A stretch of DNA of 12,929 bases from Scytonema sp. UIC 10036 (GTDB lineage Bacteria > Cyanobacteriota > Cyanobacteriia > Cyanobacteriales > Nostocaceae), in contig NZ_WJFC01000289.1 of assembly GCF_009725235.1 (NCBI RefSeq), positions 1 through 12,929 of the forward strand, in the 5' to 3' direction. The position numbers and the translations under genes are program-made. The notes below the pieces were generated by a model, which saw only the letters and a list, made by a program, of their open reading frames with translations, did not search any database and had not been told where the DNA came from. Shown here one piece after another: positions 5,082 to 12,312 of this stretch. Position 1 is the first letter of the stretch. Each line of letters opens with the position of its first letter.

Positions 5082-7274
5082 ATGCAGGTACTACGTTATC
5101 TTCCCAATCAAAAACCCAGTCAGCTCAACCTCAGCGTTACTTTAGGGCAAGGTGGAGAAGCTTGTATTTATACGATACCAACAGATAGCGAGTTGGTGGC
5201 AAAAGTTTATCACAAGCCAGTTTCCGTACAAGGTCACAAACTAGAGGTGATGATTGCCAATCCGCCAGAAAACCCAACTGCCAGTTTGGGGCATATCTCT
5301 ATTGCTTGGCCTGTAGAGTTACTGCGCTCATCAGATGGAAAAAACAACGTCATTGGGTTTCTGATGCCCCGCATTCGGGGTATGCGTCCTATTATTGACT
5401 TCTACAACCCCAGAACTCGCCGCCAACATTGCCCTTTATTTAACTATCAATATCTTATCCGTACTGCTCGGAACTTAGCTGCAGCTTTTGCATCCTTACA
5501 CGCTTCAGGGTACTGTGTTGGAGATGTTAACGAGTCGAATATTCTAGTTGGCGATACAGCTTTGGTGTCCATAGTAGACACTGATTCGTTCCAGGTAAGA
5601 GACATAAAAAATCAAAGTGTTTACCGTTGTCCTGTAGGAAAACCGGAATTTACTCCACCAGAGCTTCAAAACAAAACTTTTGCTGAGTGCGATCGCGTTT
5701 TCGCTCACGATCTGTTTGGATTGGCAGTACTCATATTCCAACTTTTAATGGAAGGAACTCACCCATTCTCAGGAATTTTTCAAGGAATGGGCGAACCGCC
5801 ACCATATGAAGCCCGCATAGCCGCAGGGCATTTTACCTACAGTCAAAAGCGGCGGGTTCCTTACGTGACAACGCCTATCGCACCCCCCTGGGAAATTCTC
5901 CATCCCAGCTTGCAAGAACTCTTCCTGCGTTGTTTTGAGGATGGACATTCTAACCCGTTGCTTCGCCCCAGCGCTCAAACTTGGTTGCTCGCACTAGCTG
6001 AAGCGGAAAATTCCCTCTTGACTTGTACTGTAAACCCCCAACACCGTTACAGCAATCATCTAGAAAAATGCCCCTGGTGCGAACGTGCTTTGCGTTTGGG
6101 AGGACGCGATCCTTTCCCGTCTCATAGAGCAATAGCAAACAAAGAACACCTTAAACCGCAACCAAAATCAAAAAAACGACAAACTCAACCTCCTCGCGTA
6201 CCGCAACCAGTCGCGACGTTTAATCGCGTTAATTCTCGCACTCAGATGCCAGTCTTTAGTCAAAATATTCCTTACTACAGACCCCCCAAAAAACGAAGAT
6301 ACTATCCCGTCATTTTTTGCTTGCTAGGTTTTGGGTTGTTGGGATATTTAGACTTAGTCATTAAATTTACAAATCGCCCTTTTACAGGGCAAAGCGCTTC
6401 CTACACCCAGCCCAGTTTGGTTTCTATCACCCAGAACAAGGGCAAAGACTCTCAAACTTTTGCAGAATTTTACAAGCAGGGGCACGCTTCTTATAAAATA
6501 CGCGATTACGAAAAAGCAATTGAGAAGTTCTCTCAAGCTATTGAAAAAAACCCAAAACACGCTAAAGCTTACGTGAATCGTGGGAACGCTCACTACAATA
6601 TTAAGGAGTATGAATCTGCCCTTTCAGACTATAATCAAGCTTTGAGCATCAATCCTCAGGAAATAAAAGCTTACGTTAATCGTGGAAATTCTCGCTTTCT
6701 ACTTGCAGAATATAGCAGTGACCCCGATCGCGAGTACAACTTGGCAATCTCAGATTACAACTCAGCATTGCGTCTCAACCCCAATGAAGTAGAAGCATAC
6801 GTAAGAAGGGGTATAGTTCGTGCTCAAATAGCTAAGTACAGTGGCGATTCTCAACAAGATTACAACAGAGCAATTGCTGACTTTAATAAAGCACTCTCGT
6901 TAAGTTCAGATAGATCGGAACCCCTTTTCCAACGAGGTGTCGTTCGCTATCAAATTGCTCAATATAGCAGTGATTTTGAGAAAGAGTACAAACAAGCGAT
7001 CGAGGATTTTAACCAAGCATTGCGTATCAATCCCAAGCTTTCAAAAGTCTATTTAAAGCGAGGTATTGTTCGCTATGAACTTGCACAATATGGTGGCGGA
7101 TTCTCCAGCAAATACCACAAGCAAGCCGTTGAGGATTTACAAACAGCTGCCAAAATGGCTCTCGAACAAGAAGATATGGATAATTACCAACAAGCGCTTA
7201 GCAGCATTTGTGTTGTTGTCGAAAATAAATGTGACACTTTCTTGCAAACCTCAAGTGTTCAGGATAATAAGTAA
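5082..7274 (+). CDS. Atypical membrane-anchored Ser/Thr kinase with zinc-ribbon-like motif and TPR repeats
   Basis: A 730-residue protein, third gene of the vWA-PP2C-kinase operon. Residues about 15-310 form a divergent kinase fold: glycine loop LGQGGEACIY (21-30), VAK lysine K41, catalytic loop GDVNESNIL (147-155) with D148 and N153 but N150 where the usual Lys stands, DTD (166-168) in place of DFG, PEFTPPEL (188-195) as the APE region, and D210 in AHDLFGL. C315, H321, C330 and C333 (CPWC) suggest a small zinc-binding knuckle. A basic, Pro/Gln-rich linker leads to one hydrophobic segment (about 408-427), then six TPRs (about 460-697). The kinase is probably cytoplasmic and the TPRs outside the membrane. 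The catalytic motifs and membrane anchor recall E. coli YegI. Substrates are unknown; the TPRs likely recruit a partner. Start ATG has only a weak upstream purine run. Confidence 0.87.
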   Translation: MQVLRYLPNQKPSQLNLSVTLGQGGEACIYTIPTDSELVAKVYHKPVSVQGHKLEVMIANPPENPTASLGHISIAWPVELLRSSDGKNNVIGFLMPRIRGMRPIIDFYNPRTRRQHCPLFNYQYLIRTARNLAAAFASLHASGYCVGDVNESNILVGDTALVSIVDTDSFQVRDIKNQSVYRCPVGKPEFTPPELQNKTFAECDRVFAHDLFGLAVLIFQLLMEGTHPFSGIFQGMGEPPPYEARIAAGHFTYSQKRRVPYVTTPIAPPWEILHPSLQELFLRCFEDGHSNPLLRPSAQTWLLALAEAENSLLTCTVNPQHRYSNHLEKCPWCERALRLGGRDPFPSHRAIANKEHLKPQPKSKKRQTQPPRVPQPVATFNRVNSRTQMPVFSQNIPYYRPPKKRRYYPVIFCLLGFGLLGYLDLVIKFTNRPFTGQSASYTQPSLVSITQNKGKDSQTFAEFYKQGHASYKIRDYEKAIEKFSQAIEKNPKHAKAYVNRGNAHYNIKEYESALSDYNQALSINPQEIKAYVNRGNSRFLLAEYSSDPDREYNLAISDYNSALRLNPNEVEAYVRRGIVRAQIAKYSGDSQQDYNRAIADFNKALSLSSDRSEPLFQRGVVRYQIAQYSSDFEKEYKQAIEDFNQALRINPKLSKVYLKRGIVRYELAQYGGGFSSKYHKQAVEDLQTAAKMALEQEDMDNYQQALSSICVVVENKCDTFLQTSSVQDNK
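6663..7172 (+). repeat. Four lengthened 42-44-residue TPR units in the kinase
   Basis: Repeats 1 and 2 (residues 460-527) have the standard 34-residue TPR period. From residue 528 the period becomes 42 (528-569, 570-611, 612-653), then about 44 (654-697). The extra residues fall between the two helices and are alike: AEYSSDPDREY, AKYSGDSQQDY, AQYSSDFEKEY and the diverged AQYGGGFSSKY. This regular insert points to local duplication of one extended unit. Confidence 0.75.
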
Positions 7275-7286
7275 GGAATTAGCAAG

Positions 7287-7312
7287 ACCTCTCAATAAAT
7301 ATAGAGGTTTTT
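7287..7312 (+). terminator. Rho-independent terminator after the kinase gene
   Basis: ACCTCT (7287-7292) and AGAGGT (7303-7308) form a 6-bp stem with a 10-base loop, followed at once by TTTT. It starts 13 bases after the kinase stop codon. Confidence 0.6.
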
Positions 7313-7328
7313 ACCTGTTTTTGGATAA

Positions 7329-7354
7329 AGAATGCGAGGTAAATTTTTTATCCT
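7329..7354. repeat. 26-bp direct repeat, copy 1
   Basis: The bases 7329-7354, beginning AGAATGCGAGGTAAA and ending TTATCCT, recur exactly at 7400-7425. The copies start 71 bases apart and enclose the second hairpin. GGATAAA (7323-7329) can also pair with TTTATCC (7347-7353) at this copy. Confidence 0.75.
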
Positions 7355-7357
7355 TAT

Positions 7358-7379
7358 ACCCTTGATTTCTAAGGGTTTT
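7358..7379 (+). terminator. Second terminator-like hairpin
   Basis: ACCCTT (7358-7363) pairs with AAGGGT (7371-7376) around a 7-base loop, followed by TTT and C. It may back up the terminator at 7287-7312. Confidence 0.45.
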
Positions 7380-7399
7380 CTGTAGTTTAACAAACAAAC

Positions 7400-7425
7400 A
7401 GAATGCGAGGTAAATTTTTTATCCT
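7400..7425. repeat. 26-bp direct repeat, copy 2
   Basis: Exact copy of 7329-7354, 71 bases downstream of it, in the same orientation. Confidence 0.75.
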
Positions 7426-7525
7426 CTGGTTTTCATCATTTATCCTTCATCCTTGTTTCAGGTGGTGAAAAACTTTTTCGTTTTTTTACACTAAAAATAA
7501 GTTTATTTATCTTGCCTTTACACTT

Positions 7526-7555
7526 TTGAGTAAAATTATAGATAGATTATATACT
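7526..7555 (+). promoter_or_regulatory. Candidate promoter of rfbF
   Basis: TTGAGT (7526-7531) and TATACT (7550-7555) are 18 bases apart, close to housekeeping-sigma consensus, and lie about 80 bases before the rfbF start and after the terminators of the previous operon. TTTACA at 7517-7522 is an alternative -35 but lacks a well-spaced -10. Confidence 0.4.
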
Positions 7556-7636
7556 GAGAATTTGGAAAATAACCTTTTCTCTATTACATTCAATAAGCAA
7601 AAGAAATCATCTACCTGAAACTTAAGAGATAACTCC

Positions 7637-8410
7637 ATGAAAGCAGTAATTTTAGCTGGAGGACTTGGTACGCGTCTGAGTGAAGAAACAAGCGTCAGAC
7701 CAAAGCCAATGGTGGAGATTGGTGGTAAGCCCATATTATGGCACATCATGAAGGTTTACTCCGCCCACGGCATCAATGATTTTATCATTTGCTGTGGTTA
7801 CAAAGGTTATGTAATCAAAGAGTATTTTGCCAACTACTTCTTACACATGTCAGACGTGACGTTTGATATGCGGTTTAACCAGATGAATGTGCATGCTGGT
7901 AACGCAGAACCCTGGCGAGTTACTCTAGTAGACACGGGTGACAACACAATGACAGGTGGACGCTTGAGACGAGTGAAAGAACACATTGGTAGTGAAACTT
8001 TCTGCTTCACCTATGGTGACGGTGTCAGTGATGTCAACATTACAGAAGTCCTAAAATTTCATAAAGAGCAAAAGACTTTAGCAACAATGACAGCAGTCCA
8101 ACCACCAGGACGTTTCGGTGCAATTGTTTTGGGACAAGAACAAACCAAAATTACCAGTTTCCGAGAAAAGCCAGAAGGTGATGGAGCTTGGATTAATGGT
8201 GGTTTTTTTGTGCTTGAACCCGATGTCATTAATCTAATTGCTGATGATTCTACTGTTTGGGAACAAGTGCCACTAGAAAAATTAGCAGAAAAGGAACAGC
8301 TTTCTGCTTACAAACATCATGGTTTCTGGCAACCAATGGATACCTTGAGAGATAAAAATTATCTTGAGGATTTGTGGCAGAAAAATAAAGCTCCTTGGAA
8401 GATTTGGTAA
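7637..8410 (+). CDS. rfbF: Glucose-1-phosphate cytidylyltransferase
   Basis: Makes CDP-glucose and pyrophosphate from CTP and glucose-1-phosphate, the entry step to CDP-linked deoxysugars. The 257 residues match the full length of RfbF enzymes. The nucleotide-binding signature GGLGTRL (8-14) is followed by R21-P-K23-[10 protein letters not shown] (125-132) carries the metal-binding Asp residues; GRFGAIV and FREKPEG in the middle, INGGFFV, and the C-terminal [11 protein letters not shown] are typical for the CDP-specific branch as opposed to dTDP-glucose RmlA. The protein is cytosolic. ATG at 7637 starts directly at the first beta-strand, with AAGAG about ten bases upstream. It heads the sugar locus, but the usual partner rfbG (CDP-glucose 4,6-dehydratase) is not the next gene. 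Confidence 0.95.
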   Translation: MKAVILAGGLGTRLSEETSVRPKPMVEIGGKPILWHIMKVYSAHGINDFIICCGYKGYVIKEYFANYFLHMSDVTFDMRFNQMNVHAGNAEPWRVTLVDTGDNTMTGGRLRRVKEHIGSETFCFTYGDGVSDVNITEVLKFHKEQKTLATMTAVQPPGRFGAIVLGQEQTKITSFREKPEGDGAWINGGFFVLEPDVINLIADDSTVWEQVPLEKLAEKEQLSAYKHHGFWQPMDTLRDKNYLEDLWQKNKAPWKIW

Positions 8411-8445
8411 GAAAATTGTGAATTATGGGTGCTCGAAGAATGACA

Positions 8446-8508
8446 ATTCATAATTCATCATTCATAATTCATCATTCATAATTCATCATTCATAATTCAT
8501 CATTCATC
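8446..8508. repeat. Heptanucleotide tandem array (STRR), nine units
   Basis: Nine uninterrupted units of ATTCATM. The last base alternates A,C,A,C,A,C,A,C and then C, so the array is really a 14-mer repeat with a terminal extra heptamer. Short tandemly repeated heptamers are a known feature of filamentous heterocystous cyanobacteria. It fills most of the spacer between rfbF and lhgO and ends 22 bases before the lhgO start, so it is likely transcribed. Confidence 0.9.
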
Positions 8509-8530
8509 TAGTTTTCTGTGGCAGTTATAT

Positions 8531-9751
8531 ATGTATGATTTTGCAATTATAGGTGGGGGAATCGTTGGTCTTTCCACCGGGATGGCTTTGGGCAAACGCT
8601 ACCCTAACGCACGTATTCTTGTTTTAGAAAAAGAAAGCCAATGGGCATTTCACCAAACTGGCAATAATAGCGGTGTGATTCACTCTGGTATTTATTATAA
8701 ACCGGGTAGCTTTAAAGCAAAATTTTGCCGTGAAGGTTGCCGTACAATGGTAGAATTTTGCCAAGAGCATGGAATTGATTACGAAATTTGCGGGAAGGTC
8801 ATTGTAGCAACAGATTTTGAAGAACTATCTCGGTTGGAAAATCTCTACCAAAGAGGTTTAGAAAACGGGATAGATGTCAAAAGAATTACTGCCGAAGAAG
8901 TCAAAGAATACGAACCTCACGTCACAAGCGTTGGGGGAATATTTGTTTCTTCCACTGGAATTGTGAGTTACAAGCAGGTATGTTTCAAATACGCTGAAAT
9001 TATCAGACAGCAAGGAGGAGACCTGCGTCTTAATACAAAGGTGAAACGCATCGTTAAGAGTGGCAACCATCAAGTATTGGAAACGAATACGGGTAGCTTT
9101 GCAACTCGCTTTGTTATCAATTGTGCTGGGTTACATAGCGATCGCGTAGCGAACATGGGCAAAGTCAATCCACAAGCAAAAATTGTACCTTTCCGGGGAG
9201 AGTATTACGAACTTATACCAGAAAAACGTTCTTTAGTCAAAGGTCTGATATACCCAGTTCCCAATCCAGATTTTCCTTTCTTGGGAGTGCATTTTACCCG
9301 CATGATTGATGGCACAGTCCATGCAGGACCTAATGCAGTTCTCAGCCTCAAACGCGAAGGATATCACAAAACGGACTTTGACTTGCGAGATTTTGCCGAA
9401 GTTATGACTTATCCCGCTTTCTGGAAACTGGCTGCCAAGTACGCAGATGAAGGCATGAAAGAAATCATCCGTTCCTTTAGCAAAGCAGTGTTCACAAAAA
9501 GTTTGCAAAAACTGATTCCTGAAGTCAGATCGGAGGATTTAGTACCAACTCATGCAGGAGTTCGCGCTCAAGCACTAATGAACGACGGCAAGCTAGTGGA
9601 TGATTTTTTGATTGTTCAAGGTGAAAACTCCGTCCATGTTTGCAATGCGCCTTCTCCGGCGGCAACATCTTCCATTGAAATTGGCAAAGCTATTGTTGCA
9701 CAAATTCCCGAACAATCCCATTTACAACCTGCAGTCAGTTCGATCAATTAA
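8531..9751 (+). CDS. lhgO: L-2-hydroxyglutarate oxidase-like FAD-dependent oxidoreductase
   Basis: A 406-residue flavoprotein of the DAO/LhgO family. In E. coli, LhgO oxidises L-2-hydroxyglutarate to 2-oxoglutarate, passing electrons to the quinone pool. Seen here: dinucleotide-binding IIGGGIVGLSTG (6-17), ribose-binding E33 in ILVLEKE, the family motif HQTGNNSGVIHSGIYY (41-56), VPFRGEYYEL and HAGPNAVLSLKREGY in the substrate half, and the C-terminal CNAPSPAATSSIEIG flavin loop. Length is normal and no break is seen. No strong ribosome-binding site precedes ATG 8531. It lies among nucleotide-sugar genes, 120 bases after rfbF, which is odd for a central-metabolism enzyme. It may oxidise a different 2-hydroxy acid or a sugar-linked hydroxyl, but this is speculation; family membership is firm, the substrate is not. 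Confidence 0.88.
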   Translation: MYDFAIIGGGIVGLSTGMALGKRYPNARILVLEKESQWAFHQTGNNSGVIHSGIYYKPGSFKAKFCREGCRTMVEFCQEHGIDYEICGKVIVATDFEELSRLENLYQRGLENGIDVKRITAEEVKEYEPHVTSVGGIFVSSTGIVSYKQVCFKYAEIIRQQGGDLRLNTKVKRIVKSGNHQVLETNTGSFATRFVINCAGLHSDRVANMGKVNPQAKIVPFRGEYYELIPEKRSLVKGLIYPVPNPDFPFLGVHFTRMIDGTVHAGPNAVLSLKREGYHKTDFDLRDFAEVMTYPAFWKLAAKYADEGMKEIIRSFSKAVFTKSLQKLIPEVRSEDLVPTHAGVRAQALMNDGKLVDDFLIVQGENSVHVCNAPSPAATSSIEIGKAIVAQIPEQSHLQPAVSSIN

Positions 9752-9943
9752 TTAAATTTGCCTGTGTTTTTTCCTGTGAAGTAGGAATACGAGTAACCAC
9801 GGGCAATTGGTTGAAAAAGTTTATGAAAGCAACATCACTGGCTACTGCAAAACTTTAAAAATAATATGTTACTGTGCGTACATACGGTGCAAAAGTAGGC
9901 AGTAGTCAATACACCACAAGTTATTACGAACACATCAACTCAT

Positions 9944-9948
9944 AGGAA
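9944..9948 (+). promoter_or_regulatory. Ribosome-binding site fixing the SDR start
   Basis: AGGAA lies 9 bases before ATG at 9958. The upstream in-frame TTG at 9949 abuts this site and so cannot use it, which makes ATG 9958 the start. Confidence 0.6.
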
Positions 9949-9957
9949 TTGAAAACA

Positions 9958-10986
9958 ATGAAAGTTTTAGTCACTGGTACCGAAGGTTATCTTGGTTGCT
10001 TGTTACCACCCCTACTTGTAGAAAAAGGACATGAAGTTATCGGTGTAGACACTGGCTTTTATAAAGTAGGCTGGCTGTACAATGGTACTCAAGTAACAGC
10101 TAAAACCCTCAACAAAGATATTCGCAATATCTCTATTGAAGACCTACAAGGTGTGGATGCGATCGTTCACATGGCAGAACTATCCAACGATCCCACCGGA
10201 CAATTAGCACCGCATATTACCTATGAAATTAATCATAAAGGTTCCGTTCGTCTTGCCAAGTTGGCAAAAGAAGTGGGTGTGCGTCGCTTCGTGTACATGT
10301 CTTCCTGTAGCGTTTATGGCGTAGCGACTGAGGGTGATGTTACAGAAGAATCGCCTGTAAATCCTCAAACAGCTTATGCAGAGTGTAAGACTTTAGTAGA
10401 AAGGGATGTGCAGCCTTTAGCTGACGATAATTTCTCTCCCACCTTTATGCGAAACGCCACGGCTTTCGGTGCATCTCCCAGAATGCGCTTCGATATTGTT
10501 TTGAACAACCTATCAGGTTTGGCATGGACTACCAAAGAAATCAAAATGACGAGTGATGGTACACCTTGGCGTCCACTCGTCCATGCCCTAGATATTTGCA
10601 AAGCCATTGTTTGCGCCCTAGAAGCGCCCCGTGACATCGTACACAATCAAATCTTTAACGTAGGCGACACCGCCAACAACTATCGCGTTAAAGAAATTGC
10701 TGAAATTGTTGCTGAAGTTTTCCCCGGATGCCAACTCAGTTTTGGGACTCAAGGTGCAGATAACCGCAGCTACCGAGTCTCTTTTGAGAAAATTAACACC
10801 ATCCTACCAGGCTTTAAATGCGATTGGGATGCCAAGCGTGGCGCACAACAGTTGTATGACGTGTTCTCTCAAATTGATATGAGTGAAGAGACTTTCACTT
10901 CTAGAGGATTCACTCGCTTGAAGCAGCTCGAATATCTCATTCGTACCCAGCAAATTGATAAAGATTTCTTCTGGGCTAAGAAGTAA
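9958..10986 (+). CDS. Extended SDR nucleotide-sugar epimerase/dehydratase
   Basis: A 342-residue, cytosolic NAD(P)-dependent enzyme of the extended short-chain dehydrogenase family. The Rossmann motif is TGTEGYLG (6-13); D31 after the second strand favours NAD(H). The catalytic set is MSSCSVYG (114-121) with S116 or nearby Ser, Y140 and K144 in YAECK. NATAFGASPRMR and GDTANNYRV belong to the substrate half. It probably epimerises, dehydrates or reduces a nucleotide-bound hexose. It is not RfbG: that family has a TGHTGFKGSWL-type start, absent here. Its context after rfbF suggests a CDP-sugar substrate. A 206-base spacer separates it from lhgO, so it may have its own promoter, and a strong terminator follows at 11014. 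The exact reaction cannot be assigned. Confidence 0.87.
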   Translation: MKVLVTGTEGYLGCLLPPLLVEKGHEVIGVDTGFYKVGWLYNGTQVTAKTLNKDIRNISIEDLQGVDAIVHMAELSNDPTGQLAPHITYEINHKGSVRLAKLAKEVGVRRFVYMSSCSVYGVATEGDVTEESPVNPQTAYAECKTLVERDVQPLADDNFSPTFMRNATAFGASPRMRFDIVLNNLSGLAWTTKEIKMTSDGTPWRPLVHALDICKAIVCALEAPRDIVHNQIFNVGDTANNYRVKEIAEIVAEVFPGCQLSFGTQGADNRSYRVSFEKINTILPGFKCDWDAKRGAQQLYDVFSQIDMSEETFTSRGFTRLKQLEYLIRTQQIDKDFFWAKK

Positions 10987-11013
10987 TCGTCGGTACGGAA
11001 ACATCCACGCGAT

Positions 11014-11052
11014 AAGAAGTTCCAAATCCGTCTATTGGATTTGGGCTTCTTT
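11014..11052 (+). terminator. Strong hairpin terminator after the SDR gene
   Basis: AAGAAG (11014-11019) pairs with CTTCTT (11046-11051) and CCAAATCC (11022-11029) with GGATTTGG (11037-11044); a T.G wobble and one bulged base lie between, and the loop has seven bases. The short T-run is weak (CTTCTTTAATT), but the stem of about 14 pairs just 28 bases after the stop codon is convincing. Confidence 0.7.
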
Positions 11053-11087
11053 AATTCAAAATTCCACTTATAATAAATTTTATTTAC

Positions 11088-11158
11088 GTAGGTTGGGTTG
11101 AGGAACGAAACCCAACATAAATTTTCAGCTTGTGTTTGGTTTCGTTCCTCACCCCAAC
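11088..11158 (+). repeat. Dispersed GTTGGGTTGAGG-type repeat, copy 2
   Basis: The arms 11092-11112 and 11138-11158 are inverted copies with 20 of 21 positions complementary (T11098 is the exception), around a 25-base loop. The left arm also folds on itself: GTTGGGTT (11092-11099) with AACCCAAC (11109-11116). Positions 11088-11106 are the exact inverse of 506-524. It lies in the spacer before the glycosyltransferase. Confidence 0.75.
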
Positions 11159-11234
11159 AACCAGATATTATAAGTGTTTGACTGAACCTGATATTACCTT
11201 AGAAGAGAGCGCTCGAATCAGAGATGAAACAAAC

Positions 11235-12164
11235 ATGAACAAGTTACTAACTATTGCGATTCCAACGTACAACCGTGCGAATTTACTAGACAAACAGCTA
11301 ACCTGGCTATCAAAATCTATTAAAGGTTTTGAATCAGAATGTGAAATTATTGTCTCAGATAACTGCTCAACAGACAATACCCAAGAAGTCATTAAAAAAT
11401 GGCAACAATATTTTCACAACGTGACATTCCAAGCCAATAGAAATAGTGAAAATCTTGGAGTCATGAAAAATATTGCTTACTGTATTAATGCCGCAACAAG
11501 CAAGTACGTATGGACAATTGGAGATGACGATCCCATCCAGGAAAGAACGCTGGGTTATGTAGTGAAAAATCTTCAAGAACATCCAGATTTATCATTATTC
11601 ATTCTTAATTTCTCCTGCCGTTACGAACCAACAGGCGAGCTGATTTATGAAAAATGCTTTGATGTTAAGAATGAAGAAATTTCTGAAAATGGGAAAGCAG
11701 TCTTTGAACGTTGCTTGCAGGAAAATCACTCTGGTGTGGGATTTATGACTGCCCAGATATATCGCACCCAAGACGCCCAGACTGCTGTAAGGAATTGGTC
11801 ATCTGGGTTAAGTAATATGGAAGCACAAGTTTACTGGACTGCTTTTTGTGCATCTCGTGGTAGTGCAAAGGTTACCAATGAAACCTATGTAGAAAGTGCT
11901 TTTGGTTCAAGTTATTGGATGCGCGAACCCAAAATATTGTTCAAAATGCAATATATTGATTTGCCCAGACTTTACGTAAAGCTCATCGAGATTGGTTACT
12001 CAAGAAAATTTTGCCGAAAGTTAGTTTTAAAGCATTTCTTGAAAAACAATTGGAGAGTTTTCTTTGGAGCTTTAAGAAGATGGCCCGTACTTGCAGTGAA
12101 GACGATCGTACCCTACCTGGCTTTAGTCGGTGAGTCAGCATGGCAATTCGTTTTGCCACTCTAG
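11235..12164 (+). CDS. Family 2 glycosyltransferase
   Basis: A 309-residue GT-A fold enzyme that would transfer a sugar from a nucleotide donor to a growing polysaccharide or lipid-linked oligosaccharide. The N-terminal domain shows TIAIPTYNRANLL (6-18), VSDNCSTDNT (40-49), NLGVMKNI (73-80) and the metal-binding DxD equivalent in IGDDDP (95-100, D97-D99). The C-terminal third is basic with an amphipathic to hydrophobic tail (VLAVKTIVPYLALVG) that may associate with the membrane. The open frame continues to TTG 11130, but those codons run into the repeat at 11088-11158 and lack family character, so I start at ATG 11235, which directly precedes the conserved first strand. Only a weak purine run (GAGATGA) precedes it. 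Donor and acceptor cannot be predicted. Confidence 0.85.
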   Translation: MNKLLTIAIPTYNRANLLDKQLTWLSKSIKGFESECEIIVSDNCSTDNTQEVIKKWQQYFHNVTFQANRNSENLGVMKNIAYCINAATSKYVWTIGDDDPIQERTLGYVVKNLQEHPDLSLFILNFSCRYEPTGELIYEKCFDVKNEEISENGKAVFERCLQENHSGVGFMTAQIYRTQDAQTAVRNWSSGLSNMEAQVYWTAFCASRGSAKVTNETYVESAFGSSYWMREPKILFKMQYIDLPRLYVKLIEIGYSRKFCRKLVLKHFLKNNWRVFFGALRRWPVLAVKTIVPYLALVGESAWQFVLPL

Positions 12165-12312
12165 TAGATATCGAAGTGTCATTTGAGATTTTAAGCGTAA
12201 TGTACATCACCAATTGTGTAGTCTATGTATTACGAGCTTTCACGTAGAGAGCGGCTTGGTTTCAGAAATTGTTTAATCTACTGGTGTAGTTAAAGTACAA
12301 AGTGAGGTATCC

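Larger units (their letters stand above)
7275..7636. other. 362-base spacer between signalling operon and sugar locus
   Basis: Contains two terminator-like hairpins (7287-7312, 7358-7379), two copies of a 26-bp direct repeat, a short TTYATCC-like run near 7438-7453, and a candidate promoter at 7526-7555. No gene is supported. It marks a clean transcriptional break between the kinase operon and rfbF. Confidence 0.6.

Noticed and set aside
7066..7365. 99-codon plus-strand frame overlapping the end of the kinase gene
   Set aside because: It runs through the TPR coding region in another frame and over the terminator and direct repeat, which real genes would rarely do.
8446..8508. Possible CRISPR array in the tandem repeat
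   Set aside because: Units are contiguous heptamers with no spacers, so it is an STRR array and not CRISPR.
11130..11234. Upstream extension of the glycosyltransferase frame from TTG 11130
   Set aside because: The first codons lie in the dispersed repeat at 11088-11158 and the added 35 residues lack family similarity; the conserved fold begins right after ATG 11235.
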